Program-made: the position numbers and the translations under genes
Notes under the pieces: generated by a model
Databases searched by the model: none
Told to the model about the DNA's origin: nothing
What the model saw: the letters and a program-made list of their open reading frames with translations, nothing else
Assembly (NCBI GenBank): GCA_030263615.1
Contig: SZPH01000007.1
Coordinates: 18,281 to 82,280 of the forward strand
Direction: 5' to 3'
Source: Villigracilis sp900696595
GTDB lineage: Bacteria > Chloroflexota > Anaerolineae > Anaerolineales > Villigracilaceae
DNA: 64,000 nucleotides
Shown here: positions 43,921-52,599 of the stretch, piece after piece
Layout: each line of letters opens with the position of its first letter
Numbering within the stretch: the first letter of the stretch is position 1

Positions 43921-44625
43921 ATGCGAGCAGTCATTCTGGCGGGCGGCAAAGGCGCGCGCCTTGCCCCATACACAACCGTTCTCCCCAAGCCGCTCATGCC
44001 CATCGGCGAGATGCCGATTCTCGAGATCGTGATTCGCCAGTTGCAAAAGAAGGGATTTGACGACATCACCCTGGCGACCGGTTATTTGGCGGAATTGCTC
44101 ATGGCATATTGCGGCGACGGCAGCAAGTTCAATACTCGCATTGATTATTCCCGCGAGGAACAACCGCTCGGCACGGCGGGACCGATTGCGCTCGTCTCCA
44201 ATTTGAACGACACTTTTCTGGTGATGAACGGCGACCTGCTGACGACCATTGATTACAACGCCATGCTGAACTATCACCGCGAGCGCGGCGCGTTGGCGAC
44301 TGTGGCGTGTTATCAACGCGACGTGAAGATTGACCTCGGCGTGATCGAAGTGGATGGAGACAACTGGATTTCCAACTACATCGAAAAGCCCACCTATCAT
44401 TATTCGGTCAGCATGGGCATTTATCTCTTCGAGCCGGAGATTTTGAACTACATCCCCAAAGGCGAGCGGCTGGATTTGCCCGAACTGGTCTTGAAACTGA
44501 TGCGCGACGGAAAAAAGGTCAATGTCTTCAACTTCGACGGCTACTGGCTGGACATCGGCCGGCATGACGATTACGAACGCGCCATCGAGGAATTTGCCAA
44601 ACACCGCGAGGCGTTTTTGCCTTGA
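43921..44625 (+). CDS. Sugar-1-phosphate nucleotidyltransferase
   Basis: A 234-residue nucleotidyltransferase with the activation loop LAGGKGARLAPYT, PKPLMPIGEMP, MNGDLLTTIDYNAM and EKPTYHYSVSMGIYLF; the ending GYWLDIGRHDDYE is the substrate-binding tail. It is of the RmlA/ManC-like type without an isomerase domain. Next to a LegB-like dehydratase it could be the glucosamine-1-phosphate guanylyltransferase (PtmE) seen in legionaminic acid loci; the base used cannot be read from sequence. The ATG at 43921 is chosen over an in-frame ATG inside legB. Confidence 0.85.
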   Translation: MRAVILAGGKGARLAPYTTVLPKPLMPIGEMPILEIVIRQLQKKGFDDITLATGYLAELLMAYCGDGSKFNTRIDYSREEQPLGTAGPIALVSNLNDTFLVMNGDLLTTIDYNAMLNYHRERGALATVACYQRDVKIDLGVIEVDGDNWISNYIEKPTYHYSVSMGIYLFEPEILNYIPKGERLDLPELVLKLMRDGKKVNVFNFDGYWLDIGRHDDYERAIEEFAKHREAFLP

Positions 44626-45866
44626 TACTTCTCATCTTTACGAACGCCTATCCCTACGACGTGATGGGCGAGCAGACCTTTCTCGCGGGCGAGATCGGGA
44701 TTTTGCGAAAATATTTTGACCGCATTGTTCTCGTCCCGCAAAATAAATACGGAAAGACCCTGCCCCTGCCCCCCGGCGTGGAAGCGGCGCTGGATTTTTC
44801 CGCTCGGTTTTCTTTCGCAAAGCGGATTCCCGCGTTCCTTTCGTCTCTGTCTCAAAAAGACGTATACGACGATATCCGCGGCCGCTTTCCCGGCTCTTTG
44901 TCCCCGGCGTATCTGAAAAAAATGTTCTTCTTCTTATCCGCCGCGCGCCAGACTCAACACTGGCTGAAAAACTGGATGAAAAAAGAGAACGCCTCCGCCC
45001 GGGATGTGATGTGCTATTCCTACTGGTTTACGGAAATTACAATGGGACTGGGATGGGTCAGGGCTGAAGAGCCTGCCTTGCGCGTTGTCTCTCGCGCGCA
45101 CGGCTACGATCTTTACGAAGAGTTGTACAAACCCTGGCCCCTGCGCCGGAAATCCATTTCCCTGTCGGATGCCGTCTTCGCAGACTCGGACATCGGCGCA
45201 AACTACCTGCGGGAAAAATATCCCCAATTCAAAGAAAAATACGAAGCGGCTCTGCTCGGCGTGCCGGACCCCGGCGGGATTGCCAGCCCGTCGTCGGACG
45301 GCGTTTTGCGGCTTGTCTCCTGCTCCAATTTTCACCCCGTCAAACGCATTGACCTGCTGTTTGAAAGCGTCGTCGTCGCCGCAAAAAAACGCCCCGCGCA
45401 AAGGATCAAGTGGACTCACTTCGGCGGCGCGGAGGAGATTCGGCGGCAATATACGCAGCGGGTTGCCGGTGAATTTCCCGCCAATGCAGAAGCGTTTTTC
45501 CCCGGCTATCAAAGCCAGCCTGAATTAATTCAAACCTACCTCTCCCACCCGGCGGATGTCTTCCTCAACGTCAGTTCCACCGAAGGGACGTCCGTCGCCA
45601 TGATGGAAGCCGTCAGTTGCGGCATCCCCGTTCTTGCAACGGCAGTGGGCGGCAACGTTGAAATTGTCCGCGAGAAGAATGGATTTTTGCTGGGCGAAAA
45701 TCCCACGCCGGATGAAATTGCGAATGCGCTTTTACAGGTCTGCGACAACCGCGAACGCTGGCTGACGAAACGCCAGGGCAGCCGTGAGGTTTGGCGGGAA
45801 CGATATAATGAAACGACCAACTTCGAGGCGTTTGCTCAAAAACTGGTCGAGATAAGGAAGCGTTGA
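44622..45866 (+). CDS. Glycosyltransferase family 4
   Basis: A 414-residue GT-B enzyme with FTNAYPYDVMGEQTFLAGE, SRAHGYDLYEELYKPWP, SCSNFHPVKRIDLL and the E-x7-E motif in SSTEGTSVAMMEAVSCGIP. It starts at a TTG that overlaps the preceding stop. Donor unknown. The next gene (asnB) begins 4 bases later, so it may use a sugar that is amidated. Confidence 0.88.
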   Translation: MILLIFTNAYPYDVMGEQTFLAGEIGILRKYFDRIVLVPQNKYGKTLPLPPGVEAALDFSARFSFAKRIPAFLSSLSQKDVYDDIRGRFPGSLSPAYLKKMFFFLSAARQTQHWLKNWMKKENASARDVMCYSYWFTEITMGLGWVRAEEPALRVVSRAHGYDLYEELYKPWPLRRKSISLSDAVFADSDIGANYLREKYPQFKEKYEAALLGVPDPGGIASPSSDGVLRLVSCSNFHPVKRIDLLFESVVVAAKKRPAQRIKWTHFGGAEEIRRQYTQRVAGEFPANAEAFFPGYQSQPELIQTYLSHPADVFLNVSSTEGTSVAMMEAVSCGIPVLATAVGGNVEIVREKNGFLLGENPTPDEIANALLQVCDNRERWLTKRQGSREVWRERYNETTNFEAFAQKLVEIRKR

Positions 45867-45870
45867 TTTT

Positions 45871-47757
45871 ATGTGCGGCATTACCGGCTTTTGGAATCTG
45901 GATGGCAGACCGGTCAATCGTGAAGAATTGATCCGCTTTACCAATCAACTCGCGCATCGCGGGCCCGACGGCTGGGATGTTTACACGGACGAATCCGCCA
46001 GCCTCGGGCTGGGACATCGCCGCCTCGCCATCATTGACCTGAACACCGGCGACCAGCCCATGTCTTACCTGAACGGGCGGTATTGGATCGTCTTCAACGG
46101 CGAGATCTATAATTTTGTTGAACTAAAGAAAGAACTCGAAAGCCTCGGCTATGTTTTCAAAACCGACTCCGATACCGAAGTGATTCTCGCCGCCTACGAC
46201 AAATGGGGCGAAGATTTTCAATTCAAACTCAACGGCATGTGGGCATGCGCCATCTGGGACAGCCGCGAACGCAAACTTTTTCTTTCGCGCGACCGCTTCG
46301 GAGTCAAACCGATGATCTACCTCTTCGACGGCAGGCGCTTCGCCTTTGCCTCGGAGATGAAAGCCTTCCTCGCGCTCGACAACTTCCGCGCCGAATACAA
46401 CCCGACCGTGCTTGCCAACTCGCTCGAAGACGCGACGCATGTCGAAGGCGCGGAGGACTGCCTGTTTCAAGGACTCAAAAGATTATTGGGCGGCCATTGC
46501 CTTACGCTCGACGCGGACGGAAGAATGAATATCCGCCGCTGGTGGAACACGCTCGATCATCTTCCAAACGTCCCCCAACGATACGAAGACCAGGTTGCGC
46601 AATACCGCGAATTGTTTCTCGACGCCTGCCGCATCCGCATGAGAAGCGACGTTCCCATTGGCACCGCCCTCAGCGGCGGACTGGATTCAAGTTCGGTTCT
46701 CTCCTCCATGAGCCGCATCCGCAAATCGGGCGACGCAACCATGCGCTTGGCGCACGAATGGCAAAAGGCATTTATTGGAACGTGGCCCGGCAAAATCATT
46801 GACGAGCGCCATTACGCCGATGAAGTCGTCAAAAAGACCGGCGTCACCCCGATCTACTGCGAAATGAACGCCGGGATGTACCTCGAACACTTCGACGAAA
46901 TCCTTTATCAATTCGAAGAACTCTCCGACATTCATCTCGGTCCCTGGTTCGTTCACAAAATGCAAAGACAAAACGGCGTGGTCGTCACCATTGACGGGCA
47001 CGGCGGCGACGAAGCCCTCGGCGGCTACACCTGGCACGTCTTCGCCGCCATGCGCGACGCGACCCCAATGCGCTACGCCGAACTCGCCTTGATCCGAAAC
47101 AGCATGAGCCTGACTCACGGACTCGACACCTACATCCATGCCATTAAAAACCGTCTGGCTGGAAAACAATCCGCCTCAAACCGGACCTCATGGCTGGTCG
47201 CCCGACCCGGGCCTTTTTCCACGCCTGGGATGGAGCAGGACGCCCCGCGTCTCGCCGGACGGGATGAACTCTTCAAATCGCTCTACGCCGACTTCCACTT
47301 CACACACCTGCCCATGAACCTGCGCGACTTTGACCGCCTCTCCATGGCGCACGGAGTCGAAGTCCGCTCGCCGTTCATGGACTGGCGTTTGGTCACGTTT
47401 GCGTTTGCCATCCCGTCTGCGCACAAAATCGGCGGCGGCTGCGCCAAGCGGATTCTGCGCGATTCGATGAAAGGTATTTTGCCCGATTCAATCCGTACCC
47501 GCACGAAAAAACTCGGTTTCCCAAACCTGGACGAAGGCTGGAATTCCCCGCGCGCGCATCAGTTCATCAAAGATGCAGTTTCTTCTGCCGATTTCAAATC
47601 ATCCCCGTTTTGGGATGGCAGGCGCGTGAGTTCAGATTTGGAGTCCGCCTTCCAAACCGGCGACAAGAACTGCATCCACAAGGCGTGGCGGTTGGTTCAG
47701 GCTCAATCATTGTTGAATATGTTCCGTGAGAAGACAGGGAAAGCGGGCGCGATATGA
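45871..47757 (+). CDS. asnB: Asparagine synthetase-like amidotransferase (AsnB/WbpS type)
   Basis: A 628-residue glutamine-dependent enzyme. The N-terminal glutaminase starts MCGITGFWN (nucleophile Cys2) with NGEIYN and GRRFAFASEMK. The C-terminal synthetase domain has the ATP PP-loop SGGLDSSSVLS (about residue 270) and later HGGDEALGGY. In glycan loci such proteins convert the carboxyl of a uronic acid to an amide. It forms a module with hisH2, hisF2 and the WbpG-type gene; its end overlaps hisH2. Confidence 0.92.
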   Translation: MCGITGFWNLDGRPVNREELIRFTNQLAHRGPDGWDVYTDESASLGLGHRRLAIIDLNTGDQPMSYLNGRYWIVFNGEIYNFVELKKELESLGYVFKTDSDTEVILAAYDKWGEDFQFKLNGMWACAIWDSRERKLFLSRDRFGVKPMIYLFDGRRFAFASEMKAFLALDNFRAEYNPTVLANSLEDATHVEGAEDCLFQGLKRLLGGHCLTLDADGRMNIRRWWNTLDHLPNVPQRYEDQVAQYRELFLDACRIRMRSDVPIGTALSGGLDSSSVLSSMSRIRKSGDATMRLAHEWQKAFIGTWPGKIIDERHYADEVVKKTGVTPIYCEMNAGMYLEHFDEILYQFEELSDIHLGPWFVHKMQRQNGVVVTIDGHGGDEALGGYTWHVFAAMRDATPMRYAELALIRNSMSLTHGLDTYIHAIKNRLAGKQSASNRTSWLVARPGPFSTPGMEQDAPRLAGRDELFKSLYADFHFTHLPMNLRDFDRLSMAHGVEVRSPFMDWRLVTFAFAIPSAHKIGGGCAKRILRDSMKGILPDSIRTRTKKLGFPNLDEGWNSPRAHQFIKDAVSSADFKSSPFWDGRRVSSDLESAFQTGDKNCIHKAWRLVQAQSLLNMFREKTGKAGAI

Positions 47758-48374
47758 TCGTCATTGTGGATTATGGCGTTGGCAACCTCGGTTCCATCGT
47801 CAATATGTTCAAGAAAGTTGGCGCAAAAGCCGTCGCTTCGTCCGACCCGGCAGTGATAAAGGATGCCGAAAAATTGATCCTGCCCGGCGTCGGCGCGTTC
47901 GATGCGGCGATGCGTAAGTTCCATGAGACCGGTTTGGTTCCTGTGGTGGGCGAACTTGTTTTGGAGAAGAAAATTCCAGTGCTTGGTCTCTGTGTTGGAC
48001 TCCAACTCATGACCAAAGGCAGTGAAGAGGGACGCGAAGCAGGTTTGGGCTGGTTCGATGCGGAAACGATCCGCTTTAAGTTCGACAGCGAGAATGCTCA
48101 TCTCAAAGTGCCGCACATGGGTTGGAATGAAGCGCATGTCGTGCGCGAGCATCCGCTTGTGGCGGATTGGGACGCTGAGTCGCGCTTTTATTTTGTCCAC
48201 TCGTATCACGTGGTGGCGAAGGAAACCGACGCTGTGCTTGCCGAGACCGAATACGGCGTGAATATCCATTCCATTTTGGGGCGCGGCAACATCATGGGTA
48301 CGCAGTTCCACCCGGAGAAAAGCCACCGCTTCGGGATGCGCCTGCTCAGGAACTTCGCGGAGAATATTCGATGA
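47754..48374 (+). CDS. hisH: HisH-type glutaminase (amidotransferase subunit)
   Basis: A 206-residue class I glutaminase with nucleophile C80 in VLGLCVGLQLM and the His-Glu pair in GTQFHPEKSH. VDYGVGNLGSIVNMF at the start is the HisH mark. It supplies ammonia to the partner HisF, whose gene overlaps its stop. In the histidine pathway the pair makes imidazole glycerol phosphate. Here the pair sits beside a WbpG-type amidotransferase and no his genes, so a role in amidino-sugar formation (as HisH2/HisF2 in P. aeruginosa O5) is the better reading. Confidence 0.93.
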   Translation: MIVIVDYGVGNLGSIVNMFKKVGAKAVASSDPAVIKDAEKLILPGVGAFDAAMRKFHETGLVPVVGELVLEKKIPVLGLCVGLQLMTKGSEEGREAGLGWFDAETIRFKFDSENAHLKVPHMGWNEAHVVREHPLVADWDAESRFYFVHSYHVVAKETDAVLAETEYGVNIHSILGRGNIMGTQFHPEKSHRFGMRLLRNFAENIR

Positions 48375-49129
48375 TCCGTCCGCGCGTTATTCCCGCTTTG
48401 CTGTTGAAGGGAGGGGGCCTGGTCAAGACGGTCAAGTTCAAAGAGCCGAAGTATCTCGGCGACCCGATCAACATCGTCCGTATCTTCAATGATAAAGAAG
48501 TGGACGAACTCGTTTTACTTGACATCGCCGCCACGCCTGAAAATCGCGGGCCGCAATTTGACTTGTTGAAGAACATCGCCAGTGAGGCGTTCATCCCGCT
48601 GGCATACGGCGGCGGGATTCGCAATATGGATGATGTGCGTAAACTCCTCAGTATTGGCATCGAAAAATTGATTATGAACACGTCGGCGGTGGAAACTCCA
48701 TCTTTGATTCGCGAAGTGGCGGATCATGCAGGCAGTCAGGCGGCTGTGGCATCCATTGACGTGAAGAAGAACTTCCTCGGCAAGTATGAAGTCTTCACCC
48801 GTTGCGGACAAAAGAAGACCGGGCTTGACCCCGTCAAACATGCCGTCGAAATGGAAAAAATGGGCGCGGGTGAGATCATTATCAACTCGATAGACCGCGA
48901 CGGCACGATGCAGGGCTACGACGTCGAACTCGTCAGACGGGTGGCGGATTCGGTTCGCGTACCCGTCGTCGCCTGCGGAGGAGCCGGGAATTTATCCCAT
49001 GTCTCGGAAGTCATCAAACAGGGACGCGCATCCGCGGCGGCGGCGGGAAGCATCTTCGTCTTCCATGGCCCGCTGCGCGGCGTGTTGATCAGTTACCCGG
49101 CCCCGAAGGAATTGAAGGAATTTGTTTGA
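48371..49129 (+). CDS. hisF: HisF-type cyclase-like subunit lacking the first catalytic aspartate
   Basis: A 252-residue (beta/alpha)8 barrel. In canonical HisF two aspartates, near residues 11 and 130, do the cyclisation. Here the first position reads leucine in RVIPALLLKGGG, while the second aspartate (ASIDVKK) is kept. NSIDRDGTMQGYD and GGAGNLSHV form the phosphate ends of the barrel. This is the pattern of HisF2-type proteins that channel ammonia to an amidotransferase and do not make histidine. The gene overlaps hisH. The preference over true HisF rests on that substitution and on the neighbours. Confidence 0.88.
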   Translation: MIRPRVIPALLLKGGGLVKTVKFKEPKYLGDPINIVRIFNDKEVDELVLLDIAATPENRGPQFDLLKNIASEAFIPLAYGGGIRNMDDVRKLLSIGIEKLIMNTSAVETPSLIREVADHAGSQAAVASIDVKKNFLGKYEVFTRCGQKKTGLDPVKHAVEMEKMGAGEIIINSIDRDGTMQGYDVELVRRVADSVRVPVVACGGAGNLSHVSEVIKQGRASAAAAGSIFVFHGPLRGVLISYPAPKELKEFV

Positions 49130-49133
49130 CAGT

Positions 49134-49191
49134 GTAAGGGCGACCCGTCCGGGACTTGCAAGAATTTAACCCCTGGGAGGGTCGCCCCTGC
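49134..49191. repeat. Long-loop inverted repeat (family B, GGGCGACCC core)
   Basis: The left arm GTAAGGGCGACCC (49134-49146) pairs with GGGTCGCCCCTGC (49179-49191) around a 32-base centre, in the gap between hisF2 and the amidotransferase gene. It has the same arms as the repeat at 10409-10469. Confidence 0.88.
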
Positions 49192-49208
49192 CGTTATATG
49201 GAGATCGA

Positions 49209-50336
49209 ATGACCGAATATCGCATGTGCAAACGCTGTGTGATGGACACCAGCGACCCTGAAATTACATTTGACGAAAACGGCGTGTGTAATCACTGCCA
49301 CACGTACGACCGACTCGTGCGCGAGCATATTGTGGAAGGTGAAGCGGGACGCCAACGACTTGAGAAATTGGTTCAGGATATCAAGCGCGCCGGACAGGGC
49401 AAACAATATGATTGTCTCATCGGCGTCAGCGGCGGCGTGGATAGCACATACGTGGCATATTTGGTCAAAAAACTTGGCTTACGCCCGCTTGCCATTCATT
49501 TGGATAACGGCTGGGATTCGGAACTCGCCGTTAAAAATATTGAAGAGACTCTCAAACGATTGGAGATAGATCTTCATACCGAGGTTCTTGATTGGGAGGA
49601 GTTCAGAGATTTACAGGCGGCATTTCTCAAAGCCTCCACGCCCGACTCTGAAATTCCCACCGACCATGCCATTGTCGCCGTTTTGGGCAACATGGCTGCA
49701 AAACTTGGGGTCAAATACATCCTCATCGGGAACAACGTCCGCACTGAAACGCATCTTCCCGGAGCCTGGTCGCGGGGACATTTCGATTGGAAGTACATTC
49801 GCGAATTGCACAAACGCTTTGGAACGCGCCCGCTTAAGACCTTCCCTCACTTTGGATTCCTTGCGTACTATTCGCGCATGATAACCCAGAGACGCATTGC
49901 AATACTGGATTACATTTCTTACAGCAAGCAGGAAGCCTTGCGCGTTCTGCAAGATGAACTTGGCTGGCGTTATTACGGGGGGAAGCATTACGAGTCGATC
50001 TACACCCGCTTTTATCAGGGATACATTCTGCCCGTCAAATTCGGTTACGATAAACGTCGCTGTCACCTTTCCAGTTTGATCTGCTCCGGCGAGATCGCGC
50101 GCGAACAGGCGCTTGAAGAATTGAAGGCCCCCGCTTATTCGCCGTCCATGCAGGAGGAAGACCGCGAGTACGTCGCCAAGAAACTCGGCTTTAGCGACGA
50201 GGAATTCACCGCCATCATGAACGCGCCGAAAAAAAGTTATTGGGATTATCCGTCCTATGATCAATTCATGAATCAGCCTTTTGTGAAAAAAGGTCTTGTG
50301 CCGGTCGTTAAAAAAATAATGAAGGCGTTTAAATAA
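49209..50336 (+). CDS. N-acetyl sugar amidotransferase (WbpG/PseA-type)
   Basis: A 375-residue ATP-dependent amidotransferase. An N-terminal Cys4 zinc site (C7, C10, C27, C30) is followed by the PP-loop SGGVDST (74-80), which adenylates the substrate; ILIGNNVRTETHLPG and YDKRRCHLSSLICSGEI follow. It uses ammonia from HisH/HisF to make the acetamidino group of ManNAc3NAmA in P. aeruginosa O5; related enzymes do this for pseudaminic and legionaminic acid. Its ATG lies 18 bases after the palindrome. With wlbA-C and the epimerase at 51534, the amidino-ManNAc3NA reading is favoured. Confidence 0.92.
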   Translation: MTEYRMCKRCVMDTSDPEITFDENGVCNHCHTYDRLVREHIVEGEAGRQRLEKLVQDIKRAGQGKQYDCLIGVSGGVDSTYVAYLVKKLGLRPLAIHLDNGWDSELAVKNIEETLKRLEIDLHTEVLDWEEFRDLQAAFLKASTPDSEIPTDHAIVAVLGNMAAKLGVKYILIGNNVRTETHLPGAWSRGHFDWKYIRELHKRFGTRPLKTFPHFGFLAYYSRMITQRRIAILDYISYSKQEALRVLQDELGWRYYGGKHYESIYTRFYQGYILPVKFGYDKRRCHLSSLICSGEIAREQALEELKAPAYSPSMQEEDREYVAKKLGFSDEEFTAIMNAPKKSYWDYPSYDQFMNQPFVKKGLVPVVKKIMKAFK

Positions 50337-51442
50337 TGCGCATTGCCTACGTCACCGTTCACGTCGCGCCGGAGATCATGCGGGGCGGCGTTGGGAAAAA
50401 AATAAAAACCCAAATGGGCGTCTGGCGCGGGCTGGGGCATGAAGTCGTTTTATTCAGCCTCACCCCAGACGCGATCCCTTTCCCTGACGAGCGCCTGTTT
50501 ATCTTCGACGCAAAGACCAGCCTCCTGAAACGCGAAATAAATCGCGCTTCCGCATTGACGCGTATGCTTGCCGCGATCCGCGAATATAAGCCCGATATTA
50601 TTTATCTGCGTTTTGGGCTGTATTCGTATCCGTTGCATCGCCTGTTCAGGATTGCGCCGGTTGTGTTGGAAACGAACTCGGATGATCGGCAGGAATATCA
50701 AAAACGCGGCGCATTCTTTTATTGGATGAACCGCTTCACTCGTAATCTGACGTTTGGTCCCGCCTCCGGGATCATTTTCCCCTCCCATGAGCTGGCGGGC
50801 GCGCTAATGCCAAAACGCGATAAACCGTTTCGCGTTATTTCCAATGGCATTGACCTGAACCAGGCCGAGACCCTGCCGCCCACGAAAAATAAACAGCCGG
50901 TCGTCACCATGGTCTGCTCGCCCGGCATGAAATGGCACGGCGTGGATAAGCTGATCAAGTTCGCAGAAATGACGCCGGATGTCTTCGTGAACCTGATTGG
51001 CTATTCTGAAAAAGACCTGGCTGCGCCCGCGCCGCCGAATGTGCGCTTGCATGGATTTCTCGATAAGCAGGGCGTGCGGGATGCGCTCGCTCAAACCGAT
51101 GTGGCGTTCGGAACGCTGGCTTTGCATCGCAACCAAATGCAGGAGGCATCCGTGTTGAAGGTGCGCGAGGCGTTGGCGTACGGTATCCCGGTGGTGATCG
51201 CGTTTTGCGATACGGATTTGCATGACTTAAATCTGGATACCATCCTCCGTATCCCCAACACGGAAAATAATGTCGTCGAAAACGGTGAACGCATCCGCCG
51301 GTTTGCGTATGACATGATCGGCAGGCGGGTGGATATCAACTCCGTCGCGCCCTATCTCGACCAGAGAAAGAAGGAAGGGGCGCGGCTTGATTTTTTCATG
51401 CAAATCATCGGCCAGCGGAGTCCAAAGCCTCCCGACTTTTGA
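50336..51442 (+). CDS. Glycosyltransferase family 4
   Basis: A 368-residue GT-B enzyme with YVTVHVAPEIMRGGVGKKI, ETNSDDRQEY, FPSHELAG and the E-x7-E motif in QEASVLKVREALAYGIPVV. The final residues and stop lie at the foot of a hairpin (51427-51459). The ATG overlaps the amidotransferase stop. It may add the amidino sugar, given its place in the module. Confidence 0.85.
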   Translation: MRIAYVTVHVAPEIMRGGVGKKIKTQMGVWRGLGHEVVLFSLTPDAIPFPDERLFIFDAKTSLLKREINRASALTRMLAAIREYKPDIIYLRFGLYSYPLHRLFRIAPVVLETNSDDRQEYQKRGAFFYWMNRFTRNLTFGPASGIIFPSHELAGALMPKRDKPFRVISNGIDLNQAETLPPTKNKQPVVTMVCSPGMKWHGVDKLIKFAEMTPDVFVNLIGYSEKDLAAPAPPNVRLHGFLDKQGVRDALAQTDVAFGTLALHRNQMQEASVLKVREALAYGIPVVIAFCDTDLHDLNLDTILRIPNTENNVVENGERIRRFAYDMIGRRVDINSVAPYLDQRKKEGARLDFFMQIIGQRSPKPPDF

Positions 51443-51459
51443 CCTCAACGACGGGAGGC
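51427..51459. terminator. Candidate hairpin at the end of the amidotransferase-GT4 module
   Basis: GCCTCCCG (51427-51434) and CGGGAGGC (51452-51459) form a perfect 8-bp stem around a 17-base loop, over the GT4 stop codon. No T-run follows, so it is at best a Rho-assisted or weak terminator. Confidence 0.4.
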
Positions 51460-51486
51460 GTTGGCGTCCGCATCCCATCCCTTTGT

Positions 51487-51492
51487 TATAAT
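51487..51492 (+). promoter_or_regulatory. Candidate -10 box for the 2-epimerase gene
   Basis: A perfect TATAAT lies 42 bases before the ATG at 51534. TTGGCG at 51461-51466 is the nearest -35-like hexamer, but the 20-base spacing is long. The 91-base gap and the upstream hairpin support a separate transcription start here. Confidence 0.4.
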
Positions 51493-51533
51493 CCCCCCGC
51501 TTTTCAATTCAACAACCTTGGAAACACCCCCTC

Positions 51534-52595
51534 ATGAAAATCCTCACAGTCGTTGGGGCGCGCCCTCAATTTGTAAAGGCGGCGGCGGTCAGCCGTGTCC
51601 TGCGCGAAAAACACACGGAAGTGTTGGTGCATACCGGTCAGCACTACGACGAAACCATGTCGCAGGTCTTTTTCCGCGAATTGGGCATCCCTGAACCTGA
51701 TTACAACCTGGAAGTCGGCTCGGCGGGCCATGCCGCGCAGACGGGGGAAATGCTCATTCGCATGGAGCCGATCTTCGAGAAGGAAAAGCCCGACTGGGCG
51801 CTGGTGTACGGTGATACCAACTCGACCCTTGCGGGCGCGCTGGTCGCTTCAAAACTTCACATCCCCGTCGCGCACGTCGAGGCGGGATTGCGCAGTTTCA
51901 ACCGCGAGATGCCCGAAGAGATCAACCGCGTGCTGACCGATCACGTCTCGCACTTGTTGTTCTGCCCGGCTCAAAAAGCTGCAGACAATCTCAAACTCGA
52001 AGGCGTGACCTCCGGCGCGCATATCGTCGGCGATGTGATGTACGATGCGGTCTTGCGTCATTCAGAAATGGCGGACAAGAAATCCACGATCCTGGATTCG
52101 CTCGGCTTGGGAGCGAAACAGTATTTGCTCGCAACGGTCCATCGCGCCGCAAACGTGGACGACACCGTAACCCTGCTCAATATCCTTGAAACCCTTTCCT
52201 TGTTGAGCGAGACGGTGGTCTTCCCTGTTCATCCGCGCACGCGCAAGGCAATCCAGGCGGCGGGATTTTCCCCGGGAGAAAATGTCAATTTGATTGAGCC
52301 GGTCGGTTATCTCGACATGCTTCGACTGGAAAAGAACGCCCGCATGATCCTGACCGACTCCGGCGGCGTGCAGAAGGAAGCCTACTGGTTTGGAGCGCCT
52401 TGCGTCACTTTACGCGAAGAGACCGAATGGGTGGAGACGGTTGAAGCAGGCTGGAATGTGATCGTTGGCGCGGATCGGGGGCGCATCTTGAACGCCGTCC
52501 GAACGTTTGCGCCCCCCTCCCCGCGTCCGAATCTTTTTGGCGATGGGAATGCCTCGCAAAACATCGTCCGCCTGCTGGAAAGCGAAACCAGATAA
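51534..52595 (+). CDS. wbpI: UDP-2,3-diacetamido-glucuronate 2-epimerase / UDP-GlcNAc 2-epimerase (WbpI/WecB family)
   Basis: A 353-residue non-hydrolysing 2-epimerase with VVGARPQFVKAAAVSR, HTGQHYDETMS, YGDTNSTLAGA, HVEAGLRSFNREMPEE, FPVHPRTRKAI and LTDSGGVQKEAYWFG, the complete set of the WecB/WbpI clade. With wlbA-C in the window, WbpI/WlbD activity on UDP-GlcNAc3NAcA to UDP-ManNAc3NAcA is the likely reading; WecB (UDP-ManNAc) is the alternative. It has its own gap and candidate -10 box. The next GT4 starts 4 bases after its stop. Confidence 0.9.
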   Translation: MKILTVVGARPQFVKAAAVSRVLREKHTEVLVHTGQHYDETMSQVFFRELGIPEPDYNLEVGSAGHAAQTGEMLIRMEPIFEKEKPDWALVYGDTNSTLAGALVASKLHIPVAHVEAGLRSFNREMPEEINRVLTDHVSHLLFCPAQKAADNLKLEGVTSGAHIVGDVMYDAVLRHSEMADKKSTILDSLGLGAKQYLLATVHRAANVDDTVTLLNILETLSLLSETVVFPVHPRTRKAIQAAGFSPGENVNLIEPVGYLDMLRLEKNARMILTDSGGVQKEAYWFGAPCVTLREETEWVETVEAGWNVIVGADRGRILNAVRTFAPPSPRPNLFGDGNASQNIVRLLESETR

Positions 52596-52599
52596 AGCC

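Noticed and set aside
42822..44069. A 415-residue antisense open frame over legB
   Set aside because: The composition is rich in Arg/His/Ala as expected of an antisense shadow, and both genes it covers have clear family motifs.
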